DNA of 64,000 bases from Leptasterias polaris (lineage: Eukaryota; Echinodermata; Asteroidea; Forcipulatida; Asteriidae). Below the pieces are notes generated by a model, which worked only from the letters and a program-made list of their open reading frames with translations, had not been told where the DNA came from and did no database searches. Location of the stretch: NCBI GenBank assembly GCA_037783415.1, contig JAZGTN010000015.1, positions 2,852,001 to 2,916,000 on the forward strand, given 5' to 3'. Position numbers and translations under genes: made by a program. Shown here piece after piece: positions 38,898 to 50,832 of this stretch (position 1 is its first letter; the number at the start of each line of letters is the position of its first letter).

Positions 38898-41041
38898 AGC
38901 CGGTCAGTCCGTGAAACCGGACTCGCGGCGCTTTATAAGCATGACATGTCACCCCGTAATTTTTACATTGTTTACCCAAGCCGTATTTTTTATTTTTTTC
39001 ATCTGTACGAAAAACACAAATCAGAATAATGCAACATAATTTGTTGGTTTAATTGCCGCGTAGCATTTAATTTTCTTTTCCGTTGCAATTAATATATAAT
39101 TTTTATTTATTAATTTTTGGGGTAGGGAAATTTTTCAAGATTGATGCCCGGACGTAGGGAAACCTTCACCGGCGTTGAGGTGTTTTCACTTGGAAGGAAA
39201 CAAAGTAGACGGGCCTTGGACTCCCCACTAAATAAACTCCCATAGGAACCAATGCTAAAAATCGTGTAAGTCTCCGGACAACTATTAACTTCAGAATTCT
39301 TTTCAATTTTTGGCAGGTCAGCCGTTTGGAATTTTTTCTAGCGACCCCAGAAAAAAACACACCAGAAAATGAAATTTTCCCTAAACCGACTTGCTGCCAG
39401 TTTTCGTGAAGCACTTCTCCACTTCCCCGGTCAAATAGGGCCAACTTTAACGCCTAAATTGATCAAGTCTCCTCAAAAGTTGAAGCACAGAACCCCCAGG
39501 TTGTGATAGATTCTTATATTTACGCAATCTATTAATAGCATGACCCCCAAAACGTTCTAATTCAAAATAATTATACCGTTTATTGGGTGTTTTTTTTATT
39601 TATTATTTTTTATTTTATTTATTTTTTATTTTTTTTTGGGGGGGGGTCTCAACTTTTAAGATTAATCTTTTTTGTTTTTGGTTTGCTTCATTTATTGAAT
39701 TGTTTATTTCATTGATTTGCTTATATATTTCTTCTTCCTTTTTCATTTTGTTAATTTTTGAGTCTCCATTCAGTATAGATACATGTTGCCGTCTGTTGTT
39801 TTCTCCCAGTCTGGTTGGGTGCACTCGTATGGCTATACATTGTAAACTCACGGGTAAAAGTACCAACACCTTACTAGCGCAGTGGGATAAGGTGCTGGGA
39901 CTGTCTCAACACTTGGACCACGCGATCCGGGTTCGAATGCCGTCTGCACTAATATAGGTTCAAGGCCTTTTGCTGTCTGTGGCAACAGTGTGATTGGGAT
40001 CTGCCTTGCTTCCTCCCCTAAAGTGGTCAGGGCCCTAGTGGCTAGGCAGGGGAGACAGGGGAGGATATGCTGCTGGGTCAATTTGCCACAAAATAAGGGA
40101 ACTAATCGTTGCTGCAGAAGAGGGGCGTAGTGTGCGCTATCTAAACCTCTCCAGCGCGTGAACGCCTGACACTACCAGCAACGTAACTTTTTAATCTTTT
40201 TTTAAATATAATATAAGGTATGAGATTTTACTGTGACGCTTTTTTTGGTTATTTTATTTATTTATTTATTGTTTATTATTTTCATTTTTGTCATTTGTTG
40301 ATGCAACTACGCAATAAAAGTTACATGAAATACTGCAAAAAACATTTTATTGAAGAAACAATTGCAAAAAAAGAAACCCAAAACACTGTATCAGAATAAG
40401 CCATTTGCGAGTTAAATTTGAATAATGTCTGGTACAATGACTAGTTTAGTCACAAGTTACCGCTTAAATTTGAATTCCTCAGACTATCGAGACAGTTGCT
40501 ATGTCACATGGTTCGGGGCAAGCTTTTGTATAGCAACCTCCAGATGAGCAAACCCTGGTACCATTGTGTCATACACATCCATTCAGAATTGTGTATGGGT
40601 GTTCACCGTCTCTTACGTAACTAAGCAAAAGCTTGCCCCTAATCATGTGACATAGCAACTGTCTCGATAGTCTGAGGAATTCAAATTTAAGCGGTAACTT
40701 GTGACTAAACAAGTCATTGTACCAGACATTATTCAAATGTAACTCGCAAATGGCTTATTAGTTGCGATGATCGTAACCCTCTCTAGTATTTTAAAATAAT
40801 TGGTGACTGTATGCATGCGACTGCGGTTTCATTGTTGGGGCTGGACTTGTACACATGCATATAGAGCCACGCAGTGCAGGGGAGACTTGATAAATTTAGG
40901 CTTTTAAAGTTGGCCCTATTTTACTTGGCAAGTGGACTCTGCTGGAGAAGTGGGCAAGTGGGAGTGCATTTAGTTGGGTGCTCAAGACAGGAAAGGAAAT
41001 GCTGTGACTCGGTCGCCACACCATGATGGGAACTAGATATC
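38898..41041 (+). repeat. Unit U19
   Basis: 2,144 bp. Head 39867-39951; foldback 40395-40759. Its 5' half shares TTTTTGGGGTAGGG, CAAAGTAGAC (G at 39205) and a TTTTTTA-T9 tract with U20. Its 3' part shares ATGCATGCGAC with U18. Confidence 0.95.
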
Positions 41042-43185
41042 AGCCGGTCAGTCCGTGAAACCGGACTCGCGGCGCTTTATAAGCATGACATGTCACCCCG
41101 TAATTTTTACATTGTTTACCCAAGCCGTATTTTTTATTTTTTTCATCTGTACGAAAAACACAAATCAGAATAATGCAACATAATTTGTTGGTTTAATTGC
41201 CGCGTAGCATTTAATTTTCTTTTCCGTTGCAATTAATATATAATTTTTATTTATTAATTTTTGGGGTAGGGAAATTTTTCAAGATTGATGCCCGGACGTA
41301 GGGAAACCTTCACCGGCGTTGAGGTGTTTTCACTTGGAAGGAAACAAAGTAGACGGGCCTTGGACTCCCCACTAAATAAACTCCCATAGGAACCAATGCT
41401 AAAAATCGTGTAAGTCTCCGGACAACTATTAACTTCAGAATTCTTTTCAATTTTTGGCAGGTCAGCCGTTTGGAATTTTTTCTAGCGACCCCAGAAAAAA
41501 AAACACCAGAAAATGAAATTTTCCCTAAACCGACTTGCTGCCAGTTTTCGTGAAGCACTTCTCCACTTCCCCGGTCAAATAGGGCCAACTTTAACGCCTA
41601 AATTGATCAAGTCTCCTCAAAAGTTGAAGCACAGAACCCCCAGGTTGTGATAGATTCTTATATTTACGCAATCTATTAATAGCATGACCCCCAAAACGTT
41701 CTAATTCAAAATAATTATACCGTTTATTGGGTGTTTTTTTTATTTATTATTTTTTATTTTATTTATTTTTTATTTTTTTTGGGGGGGGGGTCTCAACTTT
41801 TAAGATTAATCTTTTTTGTTTTTGGTTTGCTTCATTTATTGAATTGTTTATTTCATTGATTTGCTTATATATTTCTTCTTCCTTTTTCATTTTGTTAATT
41901 TTTGAGTCTCCATTCAGTATAGATACATGTTGCCGTCTGTTGTTTTCTCCCAGTCTGGTTGGGTGCACTCGTATGGCTATACATTGTAAACTCACGGGTA
42001 AAAGTACCAACACCTTACTAGCGCAGTGGGATAAGGTGCTGGGACTGTCTCAACACTTGGACCACGCGATCCGGGTTCGAATGCCGTCTGCACTAATATA
42101 GGTTCAAGGCCTTTTGCTGTCTGTGGCAACAGTGTGATTGGGATCTGCCTTGCTTCCTCCCCTAAAGTGGTCAGGGCCCTAGTGGCTAGGCAGGGGAGAC
42201 AGGGGAGGATATGCTGCTGGGTCAATTTGCCACAAAATAAGGGAACTAATCGTTGCTGCAGAAGAGGGGCGTAGTGTGCGCTATCTAAACCTCTCCAGCG
42301 CGTGAACGCCTGACACTACCAGCAACGTAACTTTTTAATCTTTTTTTTAATATAATATAAGGTATGAGATTTTACTGTGACGCTTTTTTTGGTTATTTTA
42401 TTTATTTATTTATTGTTTATTATTTTCATTTTTGTCATTTGTTGATGCAACTACGCAATAAAAGTTACATGAAATACTGCAAAAAACATTTTATTGAAGA
42501 AACAATTGCAAAAAAAGAAACCCAAAACACTGTATCAGAATAAGCCATTTGCGAGTTAAATTTGAATAATGTCTGGTACAATGACTAGTTTAGTCACAAG
42601 GTACCGCTTAAATTTGAATTCCTCAGACTATCGAGACAGTTGCTATGTCACATGGTTCGGGGCAAGCTTTTGTATAGCAACCTCCAGATGAGCAAACCCT
42701 GGTACCATTGTGTCATACACATCCATTCAGAATTGTGTATGGGTGTTCACCGTCTCTTACGTAACTAAGCAAAAGCTTGCCCCTAATCATGTGACATAGC
42801 AACTGTCTCGATAGTCTGAGGAATTCAAATTTAAGCGGTAACTTGTGACTAAACAAGTCATTGTACCAGACATTATTCAAATGTAACTCGCAAATGGCTT
42901 ATTAGTTGCGATGATCGTAACCCTCTCTAGTATTTTAAAATAATTGGTGACTGTATGCATGTGACTGCGGTTTCATTGTTGGGGCTGGACTTGTACACAT
43001 GCATATAGAGCCACGCAGTGCAGGGGAGACTTGATAAATTTAGGCTTTTAAAGTTGGCCCTATTTTACTTGGCAAGTGGACTCTGCTGGAGAAGTGGGCA
43101 AGTGGGAGTGCATTTAGTTGGGTGCTCAAGACAGGAAAGGAAATGCTGTGACTCGGTCGCCACACCTTGATGGGAACTAGATATC
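41042..43185 (+). repeat. Unit U20
   Basis: 2,144 bp. Head 42011-42095; foldback 42539-42903. 5' variants as in U19; tract T8G10. CAAGGTACCG in the foldback arm (near 42598) is shared with U22 but not U21. A-to-T near 43167 is private. Confidence 0.95.
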
Positions 43186-45329
43186 AGCCGGTCAGTCCGT
43201 GAAACCGGACTCGCGGCGCTTTATAAGCATGACATGTCACCCCGTAATTTTTACATTGTTTACCCAAGCCGTATTTTTTATTTTTTTCATCTGTACGAAA
43301 AACACAAATCAGAATAATGCAACATAATTTGTTGGTTTAATTGCCGCGTAGCATTTAATTTTCTTTTCCGTTGCAATTAATATATAATTTTTATTTATTA
43401 ATTTTTTGGGTAGGGAAATTTTTCAAGATTGATGCCCGGACGTAGGGAAACCTTCACCGGCGTTGAGGTGTTTTCACTTGGAAGGAAACAAACTAGACGG
43501 GCCTTGGACTCCCCACTAAATAAACTCCCATAGGAACCAATGCTAAAAATCGTGTAAGTCTCCGGACAACTATTAACTTCAGAATTCTTTTCAATTTTTG
43601 GCAGGTCAGCCGTTTGGAATTTTTTCTAGCGACCCCAGAAAAAAACACACCAGAAAATGAAATTTTCCCTAAACCGACTTGCTGCCAGTTTTCGTGAAGC
43701 ACTTCTCCACTTCCCCGGTCAAATAGGGCCAACTTTAACGCCTAAATTGATCAAGTCTCCTCAAAAGTTGAAGCACAGAACCCCCAGGTTGTGATAGATT
43801 CTTATATTTACGCAATCTATTAATAGCATGACCCCCAAAACGTTCTAATTCAAAATAATTATACCGTTTATTGGGTGTTTTTTTTATTTATTATTTTTTA
43901 TTTTATTTATTTAATTTTTTTTTTGGGGGGGGGGTCTCAACTTTTAAGATTAATCTTTTTTGTTTTTGGTTTGCTTCATTTATTGAATTGTTTATTTCAT
44001 TGATTTGCTTATATATTTCTTCTTCCTTTTTCATTTTGTTAATTTTTGAGTCTCCATTCAGTATAGATACATGTTGCCGTCTGTTGTTTTCTCCCAGTCT
44101 GGTTGGGTGCACTCGTATGGCTATACATTGTAAACTCACGGGTAAAAGTACCAACACCTTACTAGCGCAGTGGGATAAGGTGCTGGGACTGTCTCAACAC
44201 TTGGACCACGCGATCCGGGTTCGAATGCCGTCTGCACTAATATAGGTTCAAGGCCTTTTGCTGTCTGTGGCAACAGTGTGATTGGGATCTGCCTTGCTTC
44301 CTCCCCTAAAGTGGTCAGGGCCCTAGTGGCTAGGCAGGGGAGACAGGGGAGGATATGCTGCTGGGTCAATTTGCCACAAAATAAGGGAACTAATCGTTGC
44401 TGCAGAAGAGGGGCGTAGTGTGCGCTATCTAAACCTCTCCAGCGCGTGAACGCCTGACACTACCAGCAACGTAACTTTTTAATCTTTTTTAAAATATAAT
44501 ATAAGGTATGAGATTTTACTGTGACGCTTTTTTTGGTTATTTTATTTATTTATTTATTGTTTATTATTTTCATTTTTGTCATTTGTTGATGCAACTACGC
44601 AATAAAAGTTACATGAAATACTGCAAAAAACATTTTATTGAAGAAACAATTGCAAAAAAAGAAACCCAAAACACTGTATCAGAATAAGCCATTTGCGAGT
44701 TAAATTTGAATAATGTCTGGTACAATGACTAGTTTAGTCACAAGTTACCGCTTAAATTTGAATTCCTCAGACTATCGAGACAGTTGCTACGTCACATGGT
44801 TCGGGGCAAGCTTTTGTATAGCAACCTCCAGATGAGCAAACCCTGGTACCATTGTGTCATACACATCCATTCAGAATTGTGTATGGGTGTTCACCGTCTC
44901 TTACGTAACTAAGCAAAAGCTTGCCCCTAATCATGTGACATAGCAACTGTCTCGATAGTCTGAGGAATTCAAATTTAAGCGGTAACTTGTGACTAAACAA
45001 GTCATTGTACCAGACATTATTCAAATGTAACTCGCAAATGGCTTATTAGTTGCGATGATCGTAACCCTCTCTAGTATTTTAAAATAATTGGTGACTGTAT
45101 GCATGTGACTGCGGTTTCATTGTTGGGGCTGGACTTGTACACATGCATATAGAGCCACGCAGTGCAGGGGAGACTTGATAAATTTAGGCTTTTAAAGTTG
45201 GCCCTATTTTACTTGGCAAGTGGACTCTGCTGGAGAAGTGGGCAAGTGGGAGTGCATTTAGTTGGGTGCTCAAGACAGGAAAGGAAATGCTGTGACTCGG
45301 TCGCCACACCATGATGGGAACTAGATATC
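43186..45329 (+). repeat. Unit U21
   Basis: 2,144 bp. Head 44155-44239; foldback 44683-45047. Tract T10G10. TGCTACGTC in the foldback arm near 44786 is private. Confidence 0.95.
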
Positions 45330-47145
45330 AGCCGGTCAGTCCGTGAAACCGGACTCGCGGCGCTTTATAAGCATGACTTGTCACCCCGTAATGTTTACAT
45401 TGTTTACCCAAGCCGTATTTTTTATTTTTTTCATCTGTACGAAAAACACAAATCAGAATAATGCAACATAATTTGTTGGTTTAATTGCCGCGTAGCATTT
45501 AATTTTCTTTTCCGTTGCAATTAATATATAATTTTTATTTATTAATTTTTTGGGTAGGGAAATTTTTCAAGATTGATGCCCGGACGTAGGGAAACCTTCA
45601 CCGGCGTTGAGGTGTTTTCACTTGGAAGGAAACAAACTAGACGGGCCTTGGACTCCCCACTAAATAAACTCCCATAGGAACCAATGCTAAAAATCGTGTA
45701 AGTCTCCGGACAACTATTAACTTCAGAATTCTTTTCAATTTTTGGCAGGTCAGCCGTTTTGAATTTTTTCTAGCGACCCCAGAAAAAAACACACCAGAAA
45801 ATGAAATTTTCCCTAAACCGACTTGCTGCCAGTTTTCGTGAAGCACTTCTCCACTTCCCCGGTCAAATAGGGCCAACTTTAACGCCTAAATTGATCAAGT
45901 CTCCTCAAAAGTTGAAGCACAGAACCCCCAGGTTGTGATAGATTCTTATATTTACGCAATCTATTAATAGCATGACCCCCAAAACGTTCTAATTCAAAAT
46001 AATTATACAGTTTATTGGGTGTTTTTTTAATTTATTATTTTTTATTTTATTTATTTAATTTTTTTTTTGGGGGGGGGGGGGTCTCAACTTTTAAGATTAA
46101 TCTTTTTTGTTTTTGGTTTGCTTCATTTATTGAATTGTTTATTTCATTGATTTGCTTATATATTTCTTCTTCCTTTTTCATTTTGTTAATTTTTGAGTCT
46201 CCATTCAGTATAGATACATGTTGCCGTCTGTTGTTTTCTCCCAGTCTGGTTGGGTGCACTCGTATGGCTATACATTGTAAACTCACGGGTAAAAGTACCA
46301 ACACCTTACTAGCGCAGTGGGATAAGGTGCTGGGACTGTCTCAACACTTGGACCACGCGATCCGGGTTCGAATACCGTCTGCACTAATATAGGTTCAAGG
46401 CCTTTTGCTGTCTGTGGCAACAGTGTGATTGGGATCTGCCTTGCTTCCTCCCCTAAAGAGGTCAGGGCCCTAGTGGCTAGGCAGGGGAGACAGGGGAGGA
46501 TATGCTGCTGGGTCAATTTGCCACAAAATAAGGGAACTAATCGTTGCTGCAGAAGAGGGGCGTAGTGTGCGCTATCTAAACCTCTCCAGCGCGTGAACGC
46601 CTGACACTACCAGCAACGTAACTTTTTAATCTTTTTTTAAATATAATATAAGGTATGAGATTTTACTGTGACGCTTTTTTTGGTTATTTTATTTATTTAT
46701 TTATTGTTTATTATTTTCATTTTTGTCATTTGTTGATGCAACTACGCAATAAAAGTTACATGAAATACTGCAAAAAACATTTTATTGAAGAAACAATTGC
46801 AAAAAAAGAAACCCAAAACACTGTATCAGAATAAGCCATTTGCGAGTTAAATTTGAATAATGTCTGGTACAATGACTAGTTTAGTCACAAGGTACCGCTT
46901 AAATTTGAATTCCTCAGACTATCGAGACAGTTGCTATGTCACATGGTTCGGGGCAAGCTTTTGTATAGCAACCTCCAGATGAGCAAACCCTGGTACCATT
47001 GTGTCATACACATCCATTCAGAATTGTGTATGGGTGTTCACCGTCTCTTACGTAACTAAGCAAAAGCTTGCCCCTAATCATGTGACATAGCAACTGTCTC
47101 GATAGTCTGAGGAATTCAAATTTAAGCGGTAACTTGTGACTAAAC
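45330..47145 (+). repeat. Unit U22 (truncated at the inversion)
   Basis: Complete up to its foldback element, where the array reverses. Head 46302-46386 with a B-box change (CGAATACC). Tract T10G13, the longest G run seen. CCGTTTTGA variant. It has more private changes than its neighbours (CATGACTTGTC, TAATGTTTAC, TATACAGTTT, AAAGAGGTC), so the unit next to the junction is relatively diverged. Confidence 0.95.
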
Positions 47146-47194
47146 TAGTCATTGTACCAGACATTATTCAAATTTAACTCGCAAATGGCTTATT
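46830..47194. mobile_element. Foldback element at the orientation switch (recombinant copy)
   Basis: A 365-bp inverted-repeat element, bounded by AATAAGCC (46830) and GGCTTATT (ending 47194), sits at the point where the array turns round. Its left arm and loop are in U22 orientation. In the right arm the loop-proximal diagnostic (TAATC, 47075-47079) is the normal right-arm type. The two outer diagnostics (T at 47146, T at 47174) are those of a reverse-complemented left arm, and the outer flank is the reverse complement of the left flank (TCTGATACAG). The exchange therefore lies between 47080 and 47145. U22 also carries a G at its left arm (GGTACC near 46890) that the facing arm lacks at 47132. 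Confidence 0.9.
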
Positions 47195-48689
47195 CTGATA
47201 CAGTGTTTTGGGTTTCTTTTTTTGCAATTGTTTCTTCAATAAAATGTTTTTTGCAGTATTTCATGTAACTTTTATTGCGTAGTTGCATCAACAAATGACA
47301 AAAATGAAAATAATAAACAATAAATAAATAAATAAAATAACCAAAAAAAGCGTCACAGTAAAATCTCATACCTTATATTATATTTAAAAAAGATTAAAAA
47401 GTTACGTTGCTGGTAGTGTCAGGCGTTCACGCGCTGGAGAGGTTTAGATAGCGCACACTACGCCCCTCTTCTGCAGCAACGATTAGTTCCCTTATTTTGT
47501 GGCAAATTGACCCAGCAGCATATCCTCCCCTGTCTCCCCTGCCTAGCCACTAGGGCCCTGACCACTTTAGGGGAGGAAGCAAGGCAGATCCCAATCACAC
47601 TGTTGCCACAGACAGCAAAAGGCCTTGAACCTATATTAGTGCAGACGGCATTCGAACCCGGATCGCGTGGTCCAAGTGTTGAGACAGTCCCAGCACCTTA
47701 TCCCACTGCGCTAGTAAGGTGTTGGTACTTTTACCCGTGAGTTTACAATGTATAGCCATACGAGTGCACCCAACCAGACTGGGAGAAAACAACAGACGGC
47801 AACATGTATCTATACTGAATGGAGACTCAAAAATTAACAAAATGAAAAAGGAAGAAGAAATATATAAGCAAATCAATGAAATAAACAATTCAATAAATGA
47901 AGCAAACCAAAAACAAAAAAGATTAATCTTAAAAGTTGAGACCCCCCCCAAAAAAAAAAATTAAATAAATAAAATAAAAAATAATAAATAAAAAAAACAC
48001 CCAATAAACGGTATAATTATTTTGAATTAGAACGTTTTGGGGGTCATGCTATTAATAGATTGCGTAAATATAAGAATCTATCACAACCTGGGGGTTCTGT
48101 GCTTCAACTTTTGAGGAGACTTGATCAATTTAGGCGTTAAAGTTGGCCCTATTTGACCGGGGAAGTGGAGAAGTGCTTCACGAAAACTGGCAGCAAGTCG
48201 GTTTAGGGAAAATTTCATTTTCTGGTGTGTTTTTTTCTGGGGTCGCTAGAAAAAATTCAAAACGGCTGACCTGCCAAAAATTGAAAAGAATTCTGAAGTT
48301 AATAGTTGTCCGGAGACTTACACGATTTTTAGCATTGGTTCCTATGGGAGTTTATTTAGTGGGGAGTCCAAGGCCCGTCTAGTTTGTTTCCTTCCAAGTG
48401 AAAACACCTCAACGCCGGTGAAGGTTTCCCTACGTCCGGGCATCAATCTTGAAAAATGTCCCTACCCAAAAAATTAATAAATAAAAATTATATATTAATT
48501 GCAACGGAAAAGAAAATTAAATGCTACGCGGCAATTAAACCAACAAATTATGTTGCATTATTCTGATTTGTGTTTTTCGTACAGATGAAAAAAATAAAAA
48601 ATACGGCTTGGGTAAACAATGTAAAAATTACGGGGTGACATGTCATGCTTATAAAGCGCCGCGAGTCCGGTTTCACGGACTGACCGGCT
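47146..48689 (-). repeat. Unit R1 (truncated at the inversion)
   Basis: First inverted unit; it shares the junction foldback with U22. Head 47637-47721. Tract T11G8 and the GGACATTTTT variant match U14. The short T-run after TTAATC matches U16, and CCGTTTTGA matches U13, U15 and U22. It is therefore a mosaic of left-arm variants. Confidence 0.95.
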
Positions 48690-50832
48690 GATATCTAGTT
48701 CCCATCATGGTGTGGCGACCGAGTCACAGCATTTCCTTTCCTGTCTTGAGCACCCAACTAAATGCACTCCCACTTGCCCACTTCTCCAGCAGAGTCCACT
48801 TGCCAAGTAAAATAGGGCCAACTTTAAAAGCCTAAATTTATCAAGTCTCCCCTGCACTGCGTGGCTCTATATGCATGTGTACAAGTCCAGCCCCAACAAT
48901 GAAACCGCAGTCACATGCATACAGTCACCAATTATTTTAAAATACTAGAGAGGGTTACGATCATCGCAACTAATAAGCCATTTGCGAGTTACATTTGAAT
49001 AATGTCTGGTACAATGACTTGTTTAGTCACAAGTTACCGCTTAAATTTGAATTCCTCAGACTATCGAGACAGTTGCTATGTCACATGATTAGGGGCAAGC
49101 TTTTGCTTAGTTACGTAAGAGACGGTGAACACCCATACACAATTCTGAATGGATGTGTATGACACAATGGTACCAGGGTTTGCTCATCTGGAGGTTGCTA
49201 TACAAAAGCTTGCCCCGAACCATGTGACATAGCAACTGTCTCGATAGTCTGAGGAATTCAAATTTAAGCGGTAACTTGTGACTAAACTAGTCATTGTACC
49301 AGACATTATTCAAATTTAACTCGCAAATGGCTTATTCTGATACAGTGTTTTGGGTTTCTTTTTTTGCAATTGTTTCTTCAATAAAATGTTTTTTGCAGTA
49401 TTTCATGTAACTTTTATTGCGTAGTTGCATCAACAAATGACAAAAATGAAAATAATAAACAATAAATAAATAAATAAAATAACCAAAAAAAGCGTCACAG
49501 TAAAATCTCATACCTTATATTATATTTAAAAAAAGATTAAAAAGTTACGTTGCTGGTAGTGTCAGGCGTTCACGCGCTGGAGAGGTTTAGATAGCGCACA
49601 CTACGCCCCTCTTCTGCAGCAACGATTAGTTCCCTTATTTTGTGGCAAATTGACCCAGCAGCATATCCTCCCCTGTCTCCCCTGCCTAGCCACTAGGGCC
49701 CTGACCACTTTAGGGGAGGAAGCAAGGCAGATCCCAATCACACTGTTGCCACAGACAGCAAAAGGCCTTGAACCTATATTAGTGCAGACGGCATTCGAAC
49801 CCGGATCGCGTGGTCCAAGTGTTGAGACAGTCCCAGCACCTTATCCCACTGCGCTAGTAAGGTGTTGGTACTTTTACCCGTGAGTTTACAATGTATAGCC
49901 ATACGAGTGCACCCAACCAGACTGGGAGAAAACAACAGACGGCAACATGTATCTATACTGAATGGAGACTCAAAAATTAACAAAATGAAAAAGGAAGAAG
50001 AAATATATAAGCAAATCAATGAAATAAACAATTCAATAAATGAAGCAAACCAAAACAAAAAAGATTAATCTTAAAAGTTGAGACCCCCCCCAAAAAAAAA
50101 TTAATAAATAAATAAAATAAAAAATAATAAATAAAAAAAACACCCAATAAACGGTATAATTATTTTGAATTAGAACGTTTTGGGGGTCATGCTATTAATA
50201 GATTGCGTAAATATAAGAATCTATCACAACCTGGGGGTTCTGTGCTTCAACTTTTGAGGAGACTTGATCAATTTAGGCGTTAAAGTTGGCCCTATTTGAC
50301 CGGGGAAGTGGAGAAGTGCTTCACGAAAACTGGCAGCAAGTCGGTTTAGGGAAAATTTCATTTTCTGGTGTGTTTTTTTCTGGGGTCGCTAGAAAAAATT
50401 CCAAACGGCTGACCTGCCAAAAATTGAAAAGAATTCTGAAGTTAATAGTTGTCCGGAGACTTACACGATTTTTAGCATTGGTTCCTATGGGAGTTTATTT
50501 AGTGGGGAGTCCAAGGCCCGTCTAGTTTGTTTCCTTCCAAGTGAAAACACCTCAACGCCGGTGAAGGTTTCCCTACGTCCGGGCATCAATCTTGAAAAAT
50601 TTCCCTACCCAAAAAATTAATAAATAAAAATTATATATTAATTGCAACGGAAAAGAAAATTAAATGCTACGCGGCAATTAAACCAACAAATTATGTTGCA
50701 TTATTCTGATTTGTGTTTTTCGTACAGATGAAAAAAATTAAAAATACGGCTTGGGTAAACAATGTAAAAATTACGGGGTGACATGTCATGCTTATAAAGC
50801 GCCGCGAGTCCGGTTTCACGGACTGACCGGCT
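48690..50832 (-). repeat. Unit R2
   Basis: 2,143 bp. Head 49780-49864; foldback 48972-49336. Tract T9G8. A one-base deletion near 50055 and an A-to-T change near 50738 (+ strand) are shared only with R4. Confidence 0.95.

Larger units (their letters stand above)
1..47145 (+). repeat. Macrosatellite array, left arm (22 units, U1-U22)
   Basis: Twenty-two head-to-tail copies of one sequence, phased here on the motif AGCCGGTCAG (U1 at 1, U2 at 2276, U3 at 4551, then steps of 2,139-2,160 bp). Copies can be aligned by eye over their full length with only scattered substitutions and homopolymer length changes. The phase is arbitrary, and the window opens exactly at this motif, so whether U1 is the true array edge is unknown. 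Every copy has the same order of sub-elements. The + strand is taken as the unit's forward direction because the Pol III-like A and B boxes read that way. No gene lies between or within units. Confidence 0.97.
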
